DNA from: Catelliglobosispora koreensis DSM 44566
GTDB lineage: Bacteria; Actinomycetota; Actinomycetes; Mycobacteriales; Micromonosporaceae
Assembly: GCF_000379685.1 (NCBI RefSeq)
Contig: NZ_KB903261.1
Location: 186,097 to 250,096, forward strand
Direction: 5' to 3'
DNA length: 64,000 nucleotides
Shown here piece after piece: positions 36,045 through 44,712 of the stretch. Every line of letters begins with the position of its first letter. Within the stretch, counting starts at the first letter, position 1. The notes beneath the pieces are model-generated. The model was given only the letters and a program-made list of their open reading frames with translations, was not told the DNA's origin and ran no database searches. The position numbers and the translations under genes are program-made.

Positions 36045-37070
36045 ATGCGCGCGTCACGTTCCATGCTTTGGCCGAAGATTTTCCTGGGCTTGGGGCTCGC
36101 GCTCGTGCTCGTGGCCACAGCGGCGTTCGCCGGCATGAACTGGCTCGTCAACCGGTACGAAGCGAGCGTCACGCGCGATGTGCTGCTAGCCCCCAGCGCC
36201 CGGGGCACCGCGCCTGGCGAGCACGCCTCGTGGCTAACGTCGGGCCGCCCGCTCAACTTCTTGCTGATCGGGTCGGACTGGCGTGAGGGACAGCCACACG
36301 AAGGGCAGCGCGCGGACACGATCATCATCGTCCAGCTCAACGGGGAAAGAACCGCCGCCCACCTGGTCTCGATCCCTCGTGACCTGGTCGCGGAGATACC
36401 CGAGTTTCCGGCCACGGAGTTTTACGGCAGCACCGAGAAGATCAATGCCGCCTTCCATCACGGTGGTGGAGGCACGGGCGGCGTGCAGCTGCTTTCTGCC
36501 ACCTTGGCGCAGCTTCTCGGGATCAGGTTCGATGGGGCTGCCGTGATCGACTTCAGTGGGATGGAGAACATCGTCAACCTGCTGGGCGGTGTGCGGATGT
36601 GTGTCGACACGGAAGTCACCTCGATCCACACCGGCGAGCTGTTTCCGCTGGGCTGCCAGATCTTCACTGGCGCGCAGGCACTTGACTACTCCCGTCAGCG
36701 CTACGGGCTGGAGAGCGGCGATTACGACCGGCAGCGGCACAATCAGCAGCTGCTCAAGGCGATCTTCAGTACGGCGCTAAGCAACGGAGTCGCCCAGAAT
36801 CCGCTCAAGATTGATCATTTCATCCGGGCTCTAGGTGCTTCACTCACGCTCGACACCGGTGGCGCTTCGCTGGCTGACGTCCTGCTCGCGCTGCGCGGAC
36901 TGCGGCCTGAGCGCATGTCGGGCGTCACCGTCCCCTCCTACCCTGACTGGATCGGCGCGGAGTCGGTCATCCTGCTCAGCGAAGAGGCGCCGGCCCTGTT
37001 CGAAGCGATGCAGACAGCCCGGCTCAGTGACTGGGCGGCGCTTAACCCGCAGTGGGCGCACTCCCTGTAA
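36045..37070 (+). CDS. LCP family protein, second copy
   Basis: 341 aa with a short basic N-terminus, one membrane helix (~8-30) and the LCP domain: FLLIGSDWREGQPHEGQRAD, HLVSIPRDLVAEIP, EKINAAFHHGG, VIDFSGMENIVNLLGGVRMC and ALDYSRQRYGLESGDYDRQR. It is divergent from the first copy, so the pair may have different acceptors or polymer substrates. It has two Cys in the extracellular part (VRMCVDTE and FPLGCQIF) that could form a disulfide. TAAGCT (36033-36038) ends 6 nt before ATG. Confidence 0.93.
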   Translation: MRASRSMLWPKIFLGLGLALVLVATAAFAGMNWLVNRYEASVTRDVLLAPSARGTAPGEHASWLTSGRPLNFLLIGSDWREGQPHEGQRADTIIIVQLNGERTAAHLVSIPRDLVAEIPEFPATEFYGSTEKINAAFHHGGGGTGGVQLLSATLAQLLGIRFDGAAVIDFSGMENIVNLLGGVRMCVDTEVTSIHTGELFPLGCQIFTGAQALDYSRQRYGLESGDYDRQRHNQQLLKAIFSTALSNGVAQNPLKIDHFIRALGASLTLDTGGASLADVLLALRGLRPERMSGVTVPSYPDWIGAESVILLSEEAPALFEAMQTARLSDWAALNPQWAHSL

Positions 37071-37079
37071 ATTTGGCGC

Positions 37080-37406
37080 GTGCGAATCCCGAGCGTGACC
37101 GTTACTGATGTCCCCTCCACGGCTTATCTGCTAGACGTCCGGGAAGACGATGAGTGGACGGCCGGGCACGCCCCCGGCGCCGTGCACCTGCCCATGATGG
37201 AAATCCCGGCACGCATGGCCGAGGTCCCGCAGGATCGCGAGGTTGTCGTGGTCTGCCGGGTGGGCGGGCGGTCCGGGCAGGTCGTTGGCTACCTGATCCA
37301 GCAGGGCTGGGAAAACGTCATCAATCTCGAAGGCGGCATGATGAGCTGGGCTGCCGCGGGCCGTCCCGTTGTTTCGGACACTGGCAGTGCTGCCGAAATC
37401 ATCTAA
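37080..37406 (+). CDS. Rhodanese-like domain protein
   Basis: 108 aa from GTG 37080, with TAAATT (37068-37073) 6 nt upstream. Single rhodanese domain: LLDVREDDEWTAGHAPGAVH and the active-site loop C59-R-V-G-G-R-S, then LIQQGWENVINLEGGMMSW. Single-domain rhodaneses move sulfur or act as phosphatase-like regulators. No membrane or signal sequence. It overlaps the 5' end of the next gene by 20 nt. Confidence 0.92.
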   Translation: MRIPSVTVTDVPSTAYLLDVREDDEWTAGHAPGAVHLPMMEIPARMAEVPQDREVVVVCRVGGRSGQVVGYLIQQGWENVINLEGGMMSWAAAGRPVVSDTGSAAEII

Positions 37407-38157
37407 CCGCCCCTTGGTCTTTGGCCATCGCGGTGCCTCCGCTGAGCTGCCCGAACACACCCTCGCCGCCTATGAGTCCGCTTTAGACGCTGGCGCCGAC
37501 GGGGTGGAATGCGATGTCCGGCTTACACGCGACGGCCATCTCGTGTGTTTTCACGATCGCCGCCTGGATCGCACGAGTTCCGGCAGCGGACCGTTCGCTC
37601 TGCACACACTGAAACAGTTGGAAGAACTCGACTTCGGCAGCTGGCACCCCAGCGGCAAATCCGCCCCGGTGCTCACGCTTGATTCGCTGCTCGACTTACT
37701 CAAGGGCGCTGGCCGCCCGGTGCGGCTCCTGGTGGAAACCAAGCACCCCAACCGTTATGGCGGCGCGGTTGAGCACCGGCTGCGGGCCGTCCTCAAACGA
37801 CACGGGCTGCTAGACGACCGGGAAAAGGTTCAGATCACGGTGATGTCGTTCTCGCCGTTGGCCGTTCGCCGCAGCCGTGATCTCATGCCGGGCCTGCCCA
37901 CGGTTCAGCTCATTGATTTGCTGCCACCAGGATTGCGCGTGACGCGGCTGCCCTTTGGCACCCAGATCGCTGGGCCGGGGCTGGAGTTGGTGCGCCGTCG
38001 TCCACAGCTGGTGCGGCGGCTCAAAGCCGGCGGCAAGCAGGTCTATGTCTGGACGGTCAACGAAGCCGAAGACGTCGAGCTGCTCGTCAGCCTGGGCGTC
38101 GATGGACTCATCACGGATCGTCCACGAGAGGTGCTAGCCCAGCTCGACGGGAAGTGA
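37387..38157 (+). CDS. Glycerophosphodiester phosphodiesterase
   Basis: 256 aa if started at GTG 37387 (a TTG at 37369 would add six residues; either overlaps the rhodanese gene). GDPD/TIM-barrel signature: FGHRGASAELPEHTLAAYES (catalytic His, Glu), DGVECDVRLTRDGHLVCFHD (Asp, His), LVETKHPNRYGG and VWTVNEAEDVELLVSLGVDG. It hydrolyses glycerophosphodiesters to glycerol 3-phosphate and alcohol. It has no signal peptide, so acts in the cytoplasm. Its stop overlaps the sensor kinase start (GTGA). Confidence 0.9.
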   Translation: MLPKSSNRPLVFGHRGASAELPEHTLAAYESALDAGADGVECDVRLTRDGHLVCFHDRRLDRTSSGSGPFALHTLKQLEELDFGSWHPSGKSAPVLTLDSLLDLLKGAGRPVRLLVETKHPNRYGGAVEHRLRAVLKRHGLLDDREKVQITVMSFSPLAVRRSRDLMPGLPTVQLIDLLPPGLRVTRLPFGTQIAGPGLELVRRRPQLVRRLKAGGKQVYVWTVNEAEDVELLVSLGVDGLITDRPREVLAQLDGK

Positions 38158-39365
38158 AAGACTTCCGGCTTGTGAGCATGGCGTACCGCGACCTGGTGTT
38201 CGACCTTGCCGCACTCGTCGACGAGGCTCACGTTGAGGAAGGCTTTCTCGACCGTTTGCTCCGGTTGGCACACCGATCGCTAAGCGCGCTGGGCATGACG
38301 ATCGGCGAGCTGAGCGAAGGCCCTGAGCCCGCCAGCCGGATCGTCGCGGCGACAGGAGTGTCGAGCTGGGCACTCGGGCGGCTGATCAGTGCCGATGTGG
38401 TGGCCGCGTGCCTTCGCCCCGAGCCACCGCCGTTTCGCATCGAACTCGACGTGCTGGAGCCGATCGCCCGCCGGCAGTTGCAGGACTCCGCCGCCGGGTG
38501 GGCGCTTGTCCACCCCATCAAGGTGAACGGCCGGCCGGCCGTGCTGTTGGGCGCGCTTTTCGAGGCCGGGCAAGACATCAACCCCGATCAGACCGCCGTG
38601 ATGAAACTCGTCGCGGCAGCGGTCGGCTACGCCTATCGCACGGGCGCCGCGCACGCTTCAGCGAAACCCTCCGAGGCCGCGCAGTACGAGCTGTTCATGG
38701 CGGTCACCAGTCACGAACTGCGGACACCAGTCACCGTGATCAAGGGTTATGCCGAGACCCTCCGCGACCACTGGGATCAGCTGGCCGATCAGCAGCGGCG
38801 CGAGTCCGTGCACGTGATCGGGCAGCGCGCCGGGGATCTCGCGCGCATGATCGACCGGCTGCTCGACGCGAGCACGAGTCTGCCGGCCGACTCTCGCGTG
38901 CCCTTCGACCTCGCCGAGACGCTCCTGCGCTCCGCTAGCGAGCTGTCCGTCAACTTGCGGAAACGTCTCGTGGCCGAACTGCCCGACATTTTGCCCCCGG
39001 CTCTCGGGCAGCGAGCGAGCATCGCGAGCGTGCTGACCGAGCTGGTGACGAACGCTGACAAGTACGCCCCAGGTGCCACACCTGTGATGCTTACAGCTGG
39101 TTTCGACCGGTGCACGGTCTATTTCCAGGTTGCCGATCGGGGCATCGGGATCTCCGCCGGTGCGGCGGCAAACACTTTTGAGCGGTTCTGGCAGGGCGAC
39201 ACCGGCGACGATCGGCGATACGGTGGTGCCGGACTAGGTCTTTTCCTCGTCCGAAAGACCATTGAACGACAAAACGGTTGGGTGTCCTTACGTCCCCGGG
39301 ATGGGGGAGGTACCGTCGCAGAGGTACGCCTGCCACGCGGAGACATAGGTGTCGGGGAGGCATGA
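38154..39365 (+). CDS. Sensor histidine kinase (soluble, GAF-like sensor)
   Basis: 403 aa from GTG 38154 (alternative GTG 38172). No membrane segment. Residues ~10-165 resemble a GAF-type sensor (ALVHPIKVNGRPAVLLGALF). HisKA has H187 in SHELRTPVTVIKGYAETL; HATPase_c has VLTELVTNADKYAPGATP (N box), VADRGIGISAGAAANTFERF (G1) and GGAGLGLFLVRKTIERQNG (G2). No response-regulator gene is adjacent. The stop overlaps the next gene, an RsbW-like ATPase, as ATGA, so the two are translated together. Confidence 0.92.
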   Translation: MKDFRLVSMAYRDLVFDLAALVDEAHVEEGFLDRLLRLAHRSLSALGMTIGELSEGPEPASRIVAATGVSSWALGRLISADVVAACLRPEPPPFRIELDVLEPIARRQLQDSAAGWALVHPIKVNGRPAVLLGALFEAGQDINPDQTAVMKLVAAAVGYAYRTGAAHASAKPSEAAQYELFMAVTSHELRTPVTVIKGYAETLRDHWDQLADQQRRESVHVIGQRAGDLARMIDRLLDASTSLPADSRVPFDLAETLLRSASELSVNLRKRLVAELPDILPPALGQRASIASVLTELVTNADKYAPGATPVMLTAGFDRCTVYFQVADRGIGISAGAAANTFERFWQGDTGDDRRYGGAGLGLFLVRKTIERQNGWVSLRPRDGGGTVAEVRLPRGDIGVGEA

Positions 39366-39778
39366 GAGTGTCGACGGCTGTCGCAGAAAGCGCCTGGTGC
39401 GTGGTGGTGCCACACCATGCCCGCGGCGCCCGGCAGGCTCGCCATCGGCTGGCTACGGCACTCGCCGGCGCCATTCCGCCAGCCTTGCTCGCCGATGTGA
39501 TTTCCGTCGCAGCCGAGTTAGTCGCCAATGCCGTCAGGCATGCCGAGCCACTTCCGGGTGGTGTCGTTCGCCTGGCATGGCGACTGCGAACCTCTGATGA
39601 AGGCCGGTTCGTCGAAGTGCGCGTCACCGATGGGGGCGCGCCTCAGCTTCCGCGGCCCCGTCCCGCCAACGTAGAAGATCCGGACGGGCGCGGGCTCACG
39701 ATCGTGGAAGCACTGGCCGACCGCTGGGGCGTCGACCGGGACGGTCTCGGCCAGTCGGTCTGGGCTGAACTAAGCTGA
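39362..39778 (+). CDS. RsbW/SpoIIAB-like HATPase_c protein
   Basis: 138 aa from ATG 39362. Stand-alone GHKL ATPase: ELVANAVRHAEPLPGGVV (N box), VRVTDGGAPQL (G1), EDPDGRGLTIVEALADRWGV (G2). This is the form of actinobacterial anti-sigma-factor kinases, which bind a sigma factor or phosphorylate an anti-anti-sigma protein. No sigma factor or STAS gene is in the window. Coupling to a histidine kinase, rather than to an RsbV-like protein, is unusual. Confidence 0.85.
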   Translation: MRVSTAVAESAWCVVVPHHARGARQARHRLATALAGAIPPALLADVISVAAELVANAVRHAEPLPGGVVRLAWRLRTSDEGRFVEVRVTDGGAPQLPRPRPANVEDPDGRGLTIVEALADRWGVDRDGLGQSVWAELS

Positions 39779-39836
39779 CCCGCGAGTGGCACGGCCGCAC
39801 CCGGCCAGCCAGACCGGCTGAAAGGCAATCCGCGAC

Positions 39837-40700
39837 GTGAGTAAGAAGAGCCGCCAGGCCGTTAAGCCAGCCAAGGTTCGCGATGTCTTCGCTGCCCGGC
39901 CCTTCGCCGGGCTCGCCGCCGAAGCAGAGCTCGTGGCGCTTCGTGAGCTGGTTCCAGCCGCGACAGCTCCGCTGAAGCTAACCGGCGACTATGCCGCCAA
40001 ATACGGCGACCGGGATATCACGCTGGCGACAGTTCTGCCGATGGCGTGGCCCGCACTCACCAAGCCTGACGGCCGCATCTTCATTGGGCTGCAACGAAAC
40101 GAGCGCTCCGGCGACATTAACCGCGACATCACCGTCGCGCTGCTGAACGCGCTCGAGACCGAACCAGGCGCGACGGTGTCCACGCCGGCCCTGCCGGGCG
40201 AGGGTCCACGGCTGGCCGACGTGATCGTCAACGAACCGCTCGAGATCACGATGCATGAGGGCTTCGACTTCTGGCTCGACACCGATCAGGAGCGCGACGA
40301 GCAAGTCAACGCCTCGCTTGAGGCCGCTAACGCCGCCATTTACCCGACCGTACGCATGAATTCAGCTCACGCGGCCTATTGGTGCCGTGTTCCGGGCAAG
40401 TCGCATGTTCGCTGGGTTCTGCCGGACGCCGAGGACAAGGCGATGGACGCGCTGTCGCGCCTTAGCGCCGCCGGGCACCTGAAGCTGGGCGATGACACCA
40501 AGTTCGCCGGAATGTTCCGGGCGCACAGTCTCCTCGTACCCGTGTTTGATCTTCCTTTGGAGGCGGAAGCAGCCACTTGGGAGGAGCCACTTAGCCTCCT
40601 GGCTGATCGCTACGCGGCCGCTAAGACTGATGAGCCTCTATCTCCAGAGGAGCGGCGGGCCAAGCAGGGGCTTCTTGGTCGCCAGCTCGCGCTTCGCTAG
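39837..40700 (+). CDS. DUF5926 family protein
   Basis: 287 aa from GTG 39837 (GAAAGG upstream). A conserved actinobacterial protein without known function, recognised by the basic N-terminus MSKKSRQAVKPAKVRDVFAA with RPFAGLAAEAELVALRELVP, LPMAWPALTKPDGRIFIGLQ, MHEGFDFWLD and GMFRAHSLLVPVFDLP. It is cytoplasmic and soluble; the C-terminus ends in a charged helix (SPEERRAKQGLLGRQLALR). It is probably monocistronic: the gap after it (40701-40846) holds a short CTAGG-TCTGC-CCTAG repeat and promoter-like AT-rich spots but no further gene. Confidence 0.88.
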   Translation: MSKKSRQAVKPAKVRDVFAARPFAGLAAEAELVALRELVPAATAPLKLTGDYAAKYGDRDITLATVLPMAWPALTKPDGRIFIGLQRNERSGDINRDITVALLNALETEPGATVSTPALPGEGPRLADVIVNEPLEITMHEGFDFWLDTDQERDEQVNASLEAANAAIYPTVRMNSAHAAYWCRVPGKSHVRWVLPDAEDKAMDALSRLSAAGHLKLGDDTKFAGMFRAHSLLVPVFDLPLEAEAATWEEPLSLLADRYAAAKTDEPLSPEERRAKQGLLGRQLALR

Positions 40701-40846
40701 GTGGCTGTCCGTCTGAATCGGACATTCACGCGCTCACTCATCACGAGAAAAGAATTCAGCCCTTGGGAACCTCTAGGTCTGCCCTAGGTGGAACACGTAC
40801 GGTAAGGGAACCCTAACTCAGTGCGTGGCACCGCCGGAGGCAGGCA

Positions 40847-41512
40847 ATGACTGTTTACCCCTACCATCAGCCGCAATTCAGTGACTCCCTAAAGCTTCCC
40901 GCCCCTCTCACCTGGGCACAACGCGTTCGCGCGGAACAGCAGGTGCGAAGAACGGCCGCCATGGAAGACAAGGCGGCGAGCCGGCTCGGGCAAGGCTGGC
41001 ACGTGCTCGACTGGCCGCTCGCTCCAGTGGCGACGGACACGGCGACGGTCAGCCGCAAGACGCCTCCGCTCACCGGTTTTCTCGCGATCGGTCCCGGCGG
41101 CGTGTTCGCTGTCTCCGTCGCCCAGCACGGGCGCTATCGCGTGCTGATCGCCGGCGACATCATCCAGGTCGATGGGCGCCGTCCGTCCTATGTGTCTCAG
41201 GCGCGCCGCGACGCGCGCAAGGTCGGCAAGTATTTGTCCGCCGCGATCGGTTACGACATAAAGGTTTTCCCCGTCCTCGCGTTCGTGGGCAGCGGAACCA
41301 TCAGCGTCAATGGCGTGCCGAAGGACTGTGTGATCACGTCCTATCGCGAGCTGGACAAGGTCCTCACCTCGACAGGTCAGCGGATATCCGCGAGCACCGC
41401 GAGCAAACTGTCCCAAGTGGCCAAAAGCCCATGGACGTGGACCGATACCTCGGGTTACCAGTGGTATCCGGAGGGTGCGACGACCGGTGACAAGGGAACA
41501 ACACGCGGGTAA
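40847..41512 (+). CDS. NERD-like domain protein
   Basis: 221 aa; GGAGG precedes ATG 40847. The core reads as a nuclease-related NERD domain: TGFLAIGPGGVFAVSVAQHG, VDGRRPSYVSQARRDARKVG and VFPVLAFVGSGTISVNG with a C-terminal alpha/beta part (ITSYRELDKVL). The Asp/Glu-x-Lys of active NERD nucleases reads here as V-S-V-A-Q, so it may not cleave nucleic acid. The N-terminus (VYPYHQPQFSDSLK) is Tyr/Pro-rich. Function unknown. Confidence 0.65.
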   Translation: MTVYPYHQPQFSDSLKLPAPLTWAQRVRAEQQVRRTAAMEDKAASRLGQGWHVLDWPLAPVATDTATVSRKTPPLTGFLAIGPGGVFAVSVAQHGRYRVLIAGDIIQVDGRRPSYVSQARRDARKVGKYLSAAIGYDIKVFPVLAFVGSGTISVNGVPKDCVITSYRELDKVLTSTGQRISASTASKLSQVAKSPWTWTDTSGYQWYPEGATTGDKGTTRG

Positions 41513-41524
41513 CGTGTGCGGACG

Positions 41525-41968
41525 ATGACCCATATCGAGCTTTCGTTGTCTCCTTTGGATCCTTCGCCGCACGCAACGGGCCAGACGGACCCTCTTGAGC
41601 AATGGGCCGCGACAGTGGCGATGGCTGAGGAAGCCTGTCTGGTCATCGATGCCGAGGGAATCATCATCGCCGCGTCGCCTTCATGCGCTCTGTTGTTCTG
41701 CCACCAGAAGCCTTTTGAGCTGACGGGGCGTCACCTGCTCGACCCGGCCGTGCTGTCGCTCATTGACTTCACCGCGGCCGGTGCCGACCTGGGTGGTTCC
41801 GAGCGGGGCCAGATCCCTCCGTTGCTGGCGCTCAGTTCCGGGCGCCTGGCCCGGGGCCTGATGCGGTTGCGGCACCAGAAAGACACTCGCACCCTCGATG
41901 CCGTCGCCAGCCCCTTGCGTCACGGCGGCGAGGTCAGTGGGTCGCTGAGTTTCTTCGCTGAAGTGTGA
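41525..41968 (+). CDS. Small PAS-like domain protein
   Basis: 147 aa from ATG 41525 (TAACGT 41510-41515 lies 9 nt before it; an in-frame GTG abuts the hexamer at 41516). A single PAS-like fold: EEACLVIDAEGIIIAASPSC, CHQKPFELTGRHLLDPA and LRHGGEVSGSLSFFAEV. It has no output domain, so it may work as a sensor module for a partner. Cys residues (SCALLFCH) could respond to redox. Conserved small PAS proteins occur in this group; the ligand is unknown. Confidence 0.75.
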   Translation: MTHIELSLSPLDPSPHATGQTDPLEQWAATVAMAEEACLVIDAEGIIIAASPSCALLFCHQKPFELTGRHLLDPAVLSLIDFTAAGADLGGSERGQIPPLLALSSGRLARGLMRLRHQKDTRTLDAVASPLRHGGEVSGSLSFFAEV

Positions 41969-42005
41969 CGGCGGGCGAGCGCGAAAAGCACTACCATCGG
42001 CGGCT

Positions 42006-42479
42006 ATGCCACCCCTGAAATCCCTCGGCGCTCTGGCACTGCTGTTCCTCACCGCGGCCTGTGGCGTGCCGCCGGAGTTAACGCCGGATCAGCGTGCCTC
42101 GCCACCCACCGCCTCACCGAGCGCTTCGCCAGCCCTTCCGCCTGGCTATTCGCCGCGGCCGACAGGCACTCCCAGCGCGACGGCTTCGCCCTACCCGATC
42201 TTTAGCGCGGTGCCCTGCGGTGCGAAACCGTCAGCCGCGGAGATCGCCTCGCTGGTGAAGCAGAAGGCCTCCGTCACGACGGGCAAGGCGCTCACGGGAC
42301 CGCTGTGCGCGGGGGCGTGGCACTACACCTTGTTCGAGGTGCTGGGAAAGGAACCGGTGCACGTGCTGACGATCGCGACGTCCTCGGGGCTGACCCTCTT
42401 CGCGGCCGGCACCGATATCTGCACCGCTGACGTGCAGCAGCAGGCTCCCTACGGTGTCCGCGTCGCCGCGAGCTGCTAA
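42006..42479 (+). CDS. Small lipoprotein
   Basis: 157 aa. Signal with lipobox L-T-A-A-C19, then a Ser/Pro/Ala-rich stretch (ASPSASPALPPGYSPRPTG), then a ~90-residue domain with Cys pairs: VPCGAKPSAAEI, LTGPLCAGAWHYTLFEVLG, VLTIATSSGLTLFAAGTDIC and a C-terminal AASC. The four cysteines suggest disulfides in the exported domain. TACCAT (41992-41997) ends 8 nt before the ATG. The family is not recognised. Confidence 0.8.
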   Translation: MPPLKSLGALALLFLTAACGVPPELTPDQRASPPTASPSASPALPPGYSPRPTGTPSATASPYPIFSAVPCGAKPSAAEIASLVKQKASVTTGKALTGPLCAGAWHYTLFEVLGKEPVHVLTIATSSGLTLFAAGTDICTADVQQQAPYGVRVAASC

Positions 42480-42497
42480 ACGCGCTAGCGTGGCGTC

Positions 42498-43454
42498 ATG
42501 CCTGGTGTCCCGCCGACCCGCTTCGTCTACCTCGGCCCTGAGAGCACGTTCACTGAGCAGGCTCTGCTGACGATTCCCGCTGCCGTCAAAGGCATCCGCA
42601 CTCCGGCGCGCAGTGTTCCCGAGGCTCTGGAGGCGGTCCGGTCAGGGGAGGCTGACGCCGCTCTTGTGCCGTGGGAAAACTCCGTGGGCGGCGCCGTTGG
42701 CGTGACCCTTGACGAGGTGATCGATGGTGACTCGCTGGTGATCACGCGCGACGTCGTGATCCCGGTTGAGTTCGTGCTGGCCGCGCGCCCACACACGCAT
42801 CTGGATCAGGTGCTCAGCATCGCGGCCCATCCGCAGGCGTCCACGCAATGCCGGGGCTGGCTGCGCACGCACGTGCCCGACGCGACGATCGTGGATGTGC
42901 TGTCGAATGGCGCCGCCGCGGCAGCGGTGGCCAAGGGCGAGCACGATGCCGCCATCTGCGCCCCGATCGCGATCGAACGCTTTGGACTCAAGGAAATCGC
43001 CACGAAGATCGCCGATCACCCCGACGCGGTGACCCGCTTCGTGCTGCTGTCGCGGCCCGGCCCGCCGCCGCCGCCGTCCGGTGACGACATCACCTCGCTA
43101 GCGATTTGGATCGCGCACGATCGCGTCGGTGCTTTGCTCGGCGTGCTGACGGAGCTGGCGGTCCGCGGGGTGAACCTCACCCGGATCGAGTCACGGCCCA
43201 CTGGAGAACGGCTCGGCCGTTACGTGTTCTTCCTCGAATGCACCGGTCACGTAGCCGAAGCCCGGGTGGGAGAAGCGTTGCAGGGCTTGCGCCGCGTGTG
43301 TGCCGAGGTTCGGTTCCTCGGGTCCTATCAGCGGGCACCTCAGCCCGGCGCGGTTCCCGAACGCCCGGTGCCACCGCCGCCCGGTCTGTCCGATGTGGAC
43401 TACGCGGATTCAGCTGTCTGGCTGCGCCGCCTGCGTCAAGGTGACCTTGGCTGA
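42498..43454 (+). CDS. pheA: Prephenate dehydratase
   Basis: 318 aa; prephenate to phenylpyruvate in phenylalanine synthesis. The catalytic part has YLGPESTFTEQALL, LVPWENSVGGAVGVTLDEV, HPQASTQCRGWL and AVTRFVLLSRPG (TRF motif). A C-terminal ACT domain contains GALLGVLTELAVRGVNLTRI and ESRPTGERLGRYVFFLE, the ESRP motif for phenylalanine feedback. No chorismate mutase domain is present (monofunctional). TAGCGT (42486-42491) ends 6 nt before ATG. The zincin gene follows in 3 nt. Confidence 0.97.
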   Translation: MPGVPPTRFVYLGPESTFTEQALLTIPAAVKGIRTPARSVPEALEAVRSGEADAALVPWENSVGGAVGVTLDEVIDGDSLVITRDVVIPVEFVLAARPHTHLDQVLSIAAHPQASTQCRGWLRTHVPDATIVDVLSNGAAAAAVAKGEHDAAICAPIAIERFGLKEIATKIADHPDAVTRFVLLSRPGPPPPPSGDDITSLAIWIAHDRVGALLGVLTELAVRGVNLTRIESRPTGERLGRYVFFLECTGHVAEARVGEALQGLRRVCAEVRFLGSYQRAPQPGAVPERPVPPPPGLSDVDYADSAVWLRRLRQGDLG

Positions 43455-43457
43455 CCT

Positions 43458-43808
43458 ATGCCGGTGGAAATGACGCGCGAGAAGTTCGAGGAACTCGTCG
43501 GGGACGCGCTCGACCTAGTACCAGCTGATCTGTTGAATGTGATGTCCAATGTGGTCATCTTGGTGGAAGATGATCCACCACCCGGCCAGAATTTACTCGG
43601 CCTTTATGAGGGTCACGCGCTCACCGAGCGAGGCTGGGATTACGCCGGAGTGCTGCCAGACCGCATCACGATCTACCGCAATCCGACGCTGTACATCTGC
43701 GATACCGAGGATGAAGTCGTCGAAGAGGTCGCCGTGACTGTCGTGCATGAGATAGCGCACCACTTCGGAATCTCCGATGATCGTTTGCATCAACTCGGTT
43801 GGGACTGA
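43458..43808 (+). CDS. Zincin-like metallopeptidase family protein
   Basis: 116 aa. HExxH metal motif HEIAHHFGISDDRLHQLGW: His97, Glu98, His101 and downstream DDRL. This matches the short zincin family of actinobacteria (MTH138-like, DUF1025) whose structure resembles minimal metallopeptidases; a substrate is not known. The N-terminal part is acidic (MTREKFEELVGDALDLVP). Immediately downstream of pheA, probably cotranscribed. Confidence 0.9.
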   Translation: MPVEMTREKFEELVGDALDLVPADLLNVMSNVVILVEDDPPPGQNLLGLYEGHALTERGWDYAGVLPDRITIYRNPTLYICDTEDEVVEEVAVTVVHEIAHHFGISDDRLHQLGWD

Positions 43809-43907
43809 GCTGTGATCGGCTACGCCGACTAAATCGCCTGCCGGCGACACGTTGCATTGAGCGGCTACCCTTGCACCGCCTAACCCCTTATTAGGAGGAC
43901 ATCCCCC

Positions 43908-44642
43908 ATGCAGAGTGCACTCTTTGCGGCGGAGAACCTGGAGAAAGAGTCCACTACTCCGGGCCTCACGCTGCAGAACTCGAAAATGCTTAAGGTCGAG
44001 CTGAACGGCGAGGTGATGGCCCGCACCGGGTCGATGGTCGCCTACCAGGGCCAGATCCAGTTCCAGGCTCTTGGTTCCGGCGGGGCCGCCAAGTGGCTCA
44101 AGTCGAAGCTCACGGGTGAAGGCGTTCCGCTGATGAAGCTGTCCGGCCGTGGCGATGTGTTCCTTGCCGACCGCGCCGCCGACGTGCACCTGATCGACCT
44201 CGCGCCTGGCGACTCGCTGAGTGTCAACGGCACCAACGTTCTCGCGTTCGAGTCGTCGCTGACATACGACATCAAGATGGTGCAGGGCATGGGCATGCTG
44301 TCCAACGCTGGCCTGTTCAACTGCGTGTTCTCCGGGCAGGGCCGCATCGCCATCACGACGCAGGGCACCCCGGTCGTCCTGACCGTCGACCAGCCGACCT
44401 ACGCCGACCCGCAAGCGGCGATCTGCTGGTCTTCCACGCTGCAGACCGGTTACCACCGCGCCGACCAGCTCGGCATCGGCACGCTGCTCGGCCGCACCAC
44501 CGGTGAGGCTTTCACGATGAGCTTCGCGGGCCAGGGCTTCGTCGTCGTGCAGCCGTCGGAGGAACCGCCCGGCGGTCTCGCCGGCGCCGGCGGCGGACAG
44601 CAGCAGCAGGGTGGCCTGCTGGGTGGCATCCTCGGCGGCTAA
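43908..44642 (+). CDS. AIM24 family protein
   Basis: 244 aa. A beta-rich AIM24/TIGR00266-like fold: LKVELNGEVMARTGSMVAYQ, MKLSGRGDVFLADRAADVHL, LSVNGTNVLAFESSLTYDIK and FNCVFSGQGRIAITTQGTPV. The last ~30 residues are Gly/Gln-rich (GGGQQQQGGLLGGILGG). The family is found in bacteria and mitochondria, with no established bacterial role. AGGAGG at 43891-43897 provides a normal leader. A terminator follows 17 nt downstream. Confidence 0.9.
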   Translation: MQSALFAAENLEKESTTPGLTLQNSKMLKVELNGEVMARTGSMVAYQGQIQFQALGSGGAAKWLKSKLTGEGVPLMKLSGRGDVFLADRAADVHLIDLAPGDSLSVNGTNVLAFESSLTYDIKMVQGMGMLSNAGLFNCVFSGQGRIAITTQGTPVVLTVDQPTYADPQAAICWSSTLQTGYHRADQLGIGTLLGRTTGEAFTMSFAGQGFVVVQPSEEPPGGLAGAGGGQQQQGGLLGGILGG

Positions 44643-44658
44643 TCAAGGGCTTATGTGC

Positions 44659-44693
44659 GAAGGGGTGGAGCGATAGAGTCGCTTCACCCCTTC
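44659..44693 (+). terminator. Intrinsic terminator after AIM24
   Basis: 15-bp stem (14 Watson-Crick, one G-U) 44659-44673 / 44679-44693 with a 5-nt TAGAG loop, followed by AGCTTTT. The next gene's ribosome site begins a few nt later, so its promoter must overlap or be upstream. Confidence 0.88.
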
Positions 44694-44712
44694 AGCTTTT
44701 CCAGGAGCATCA

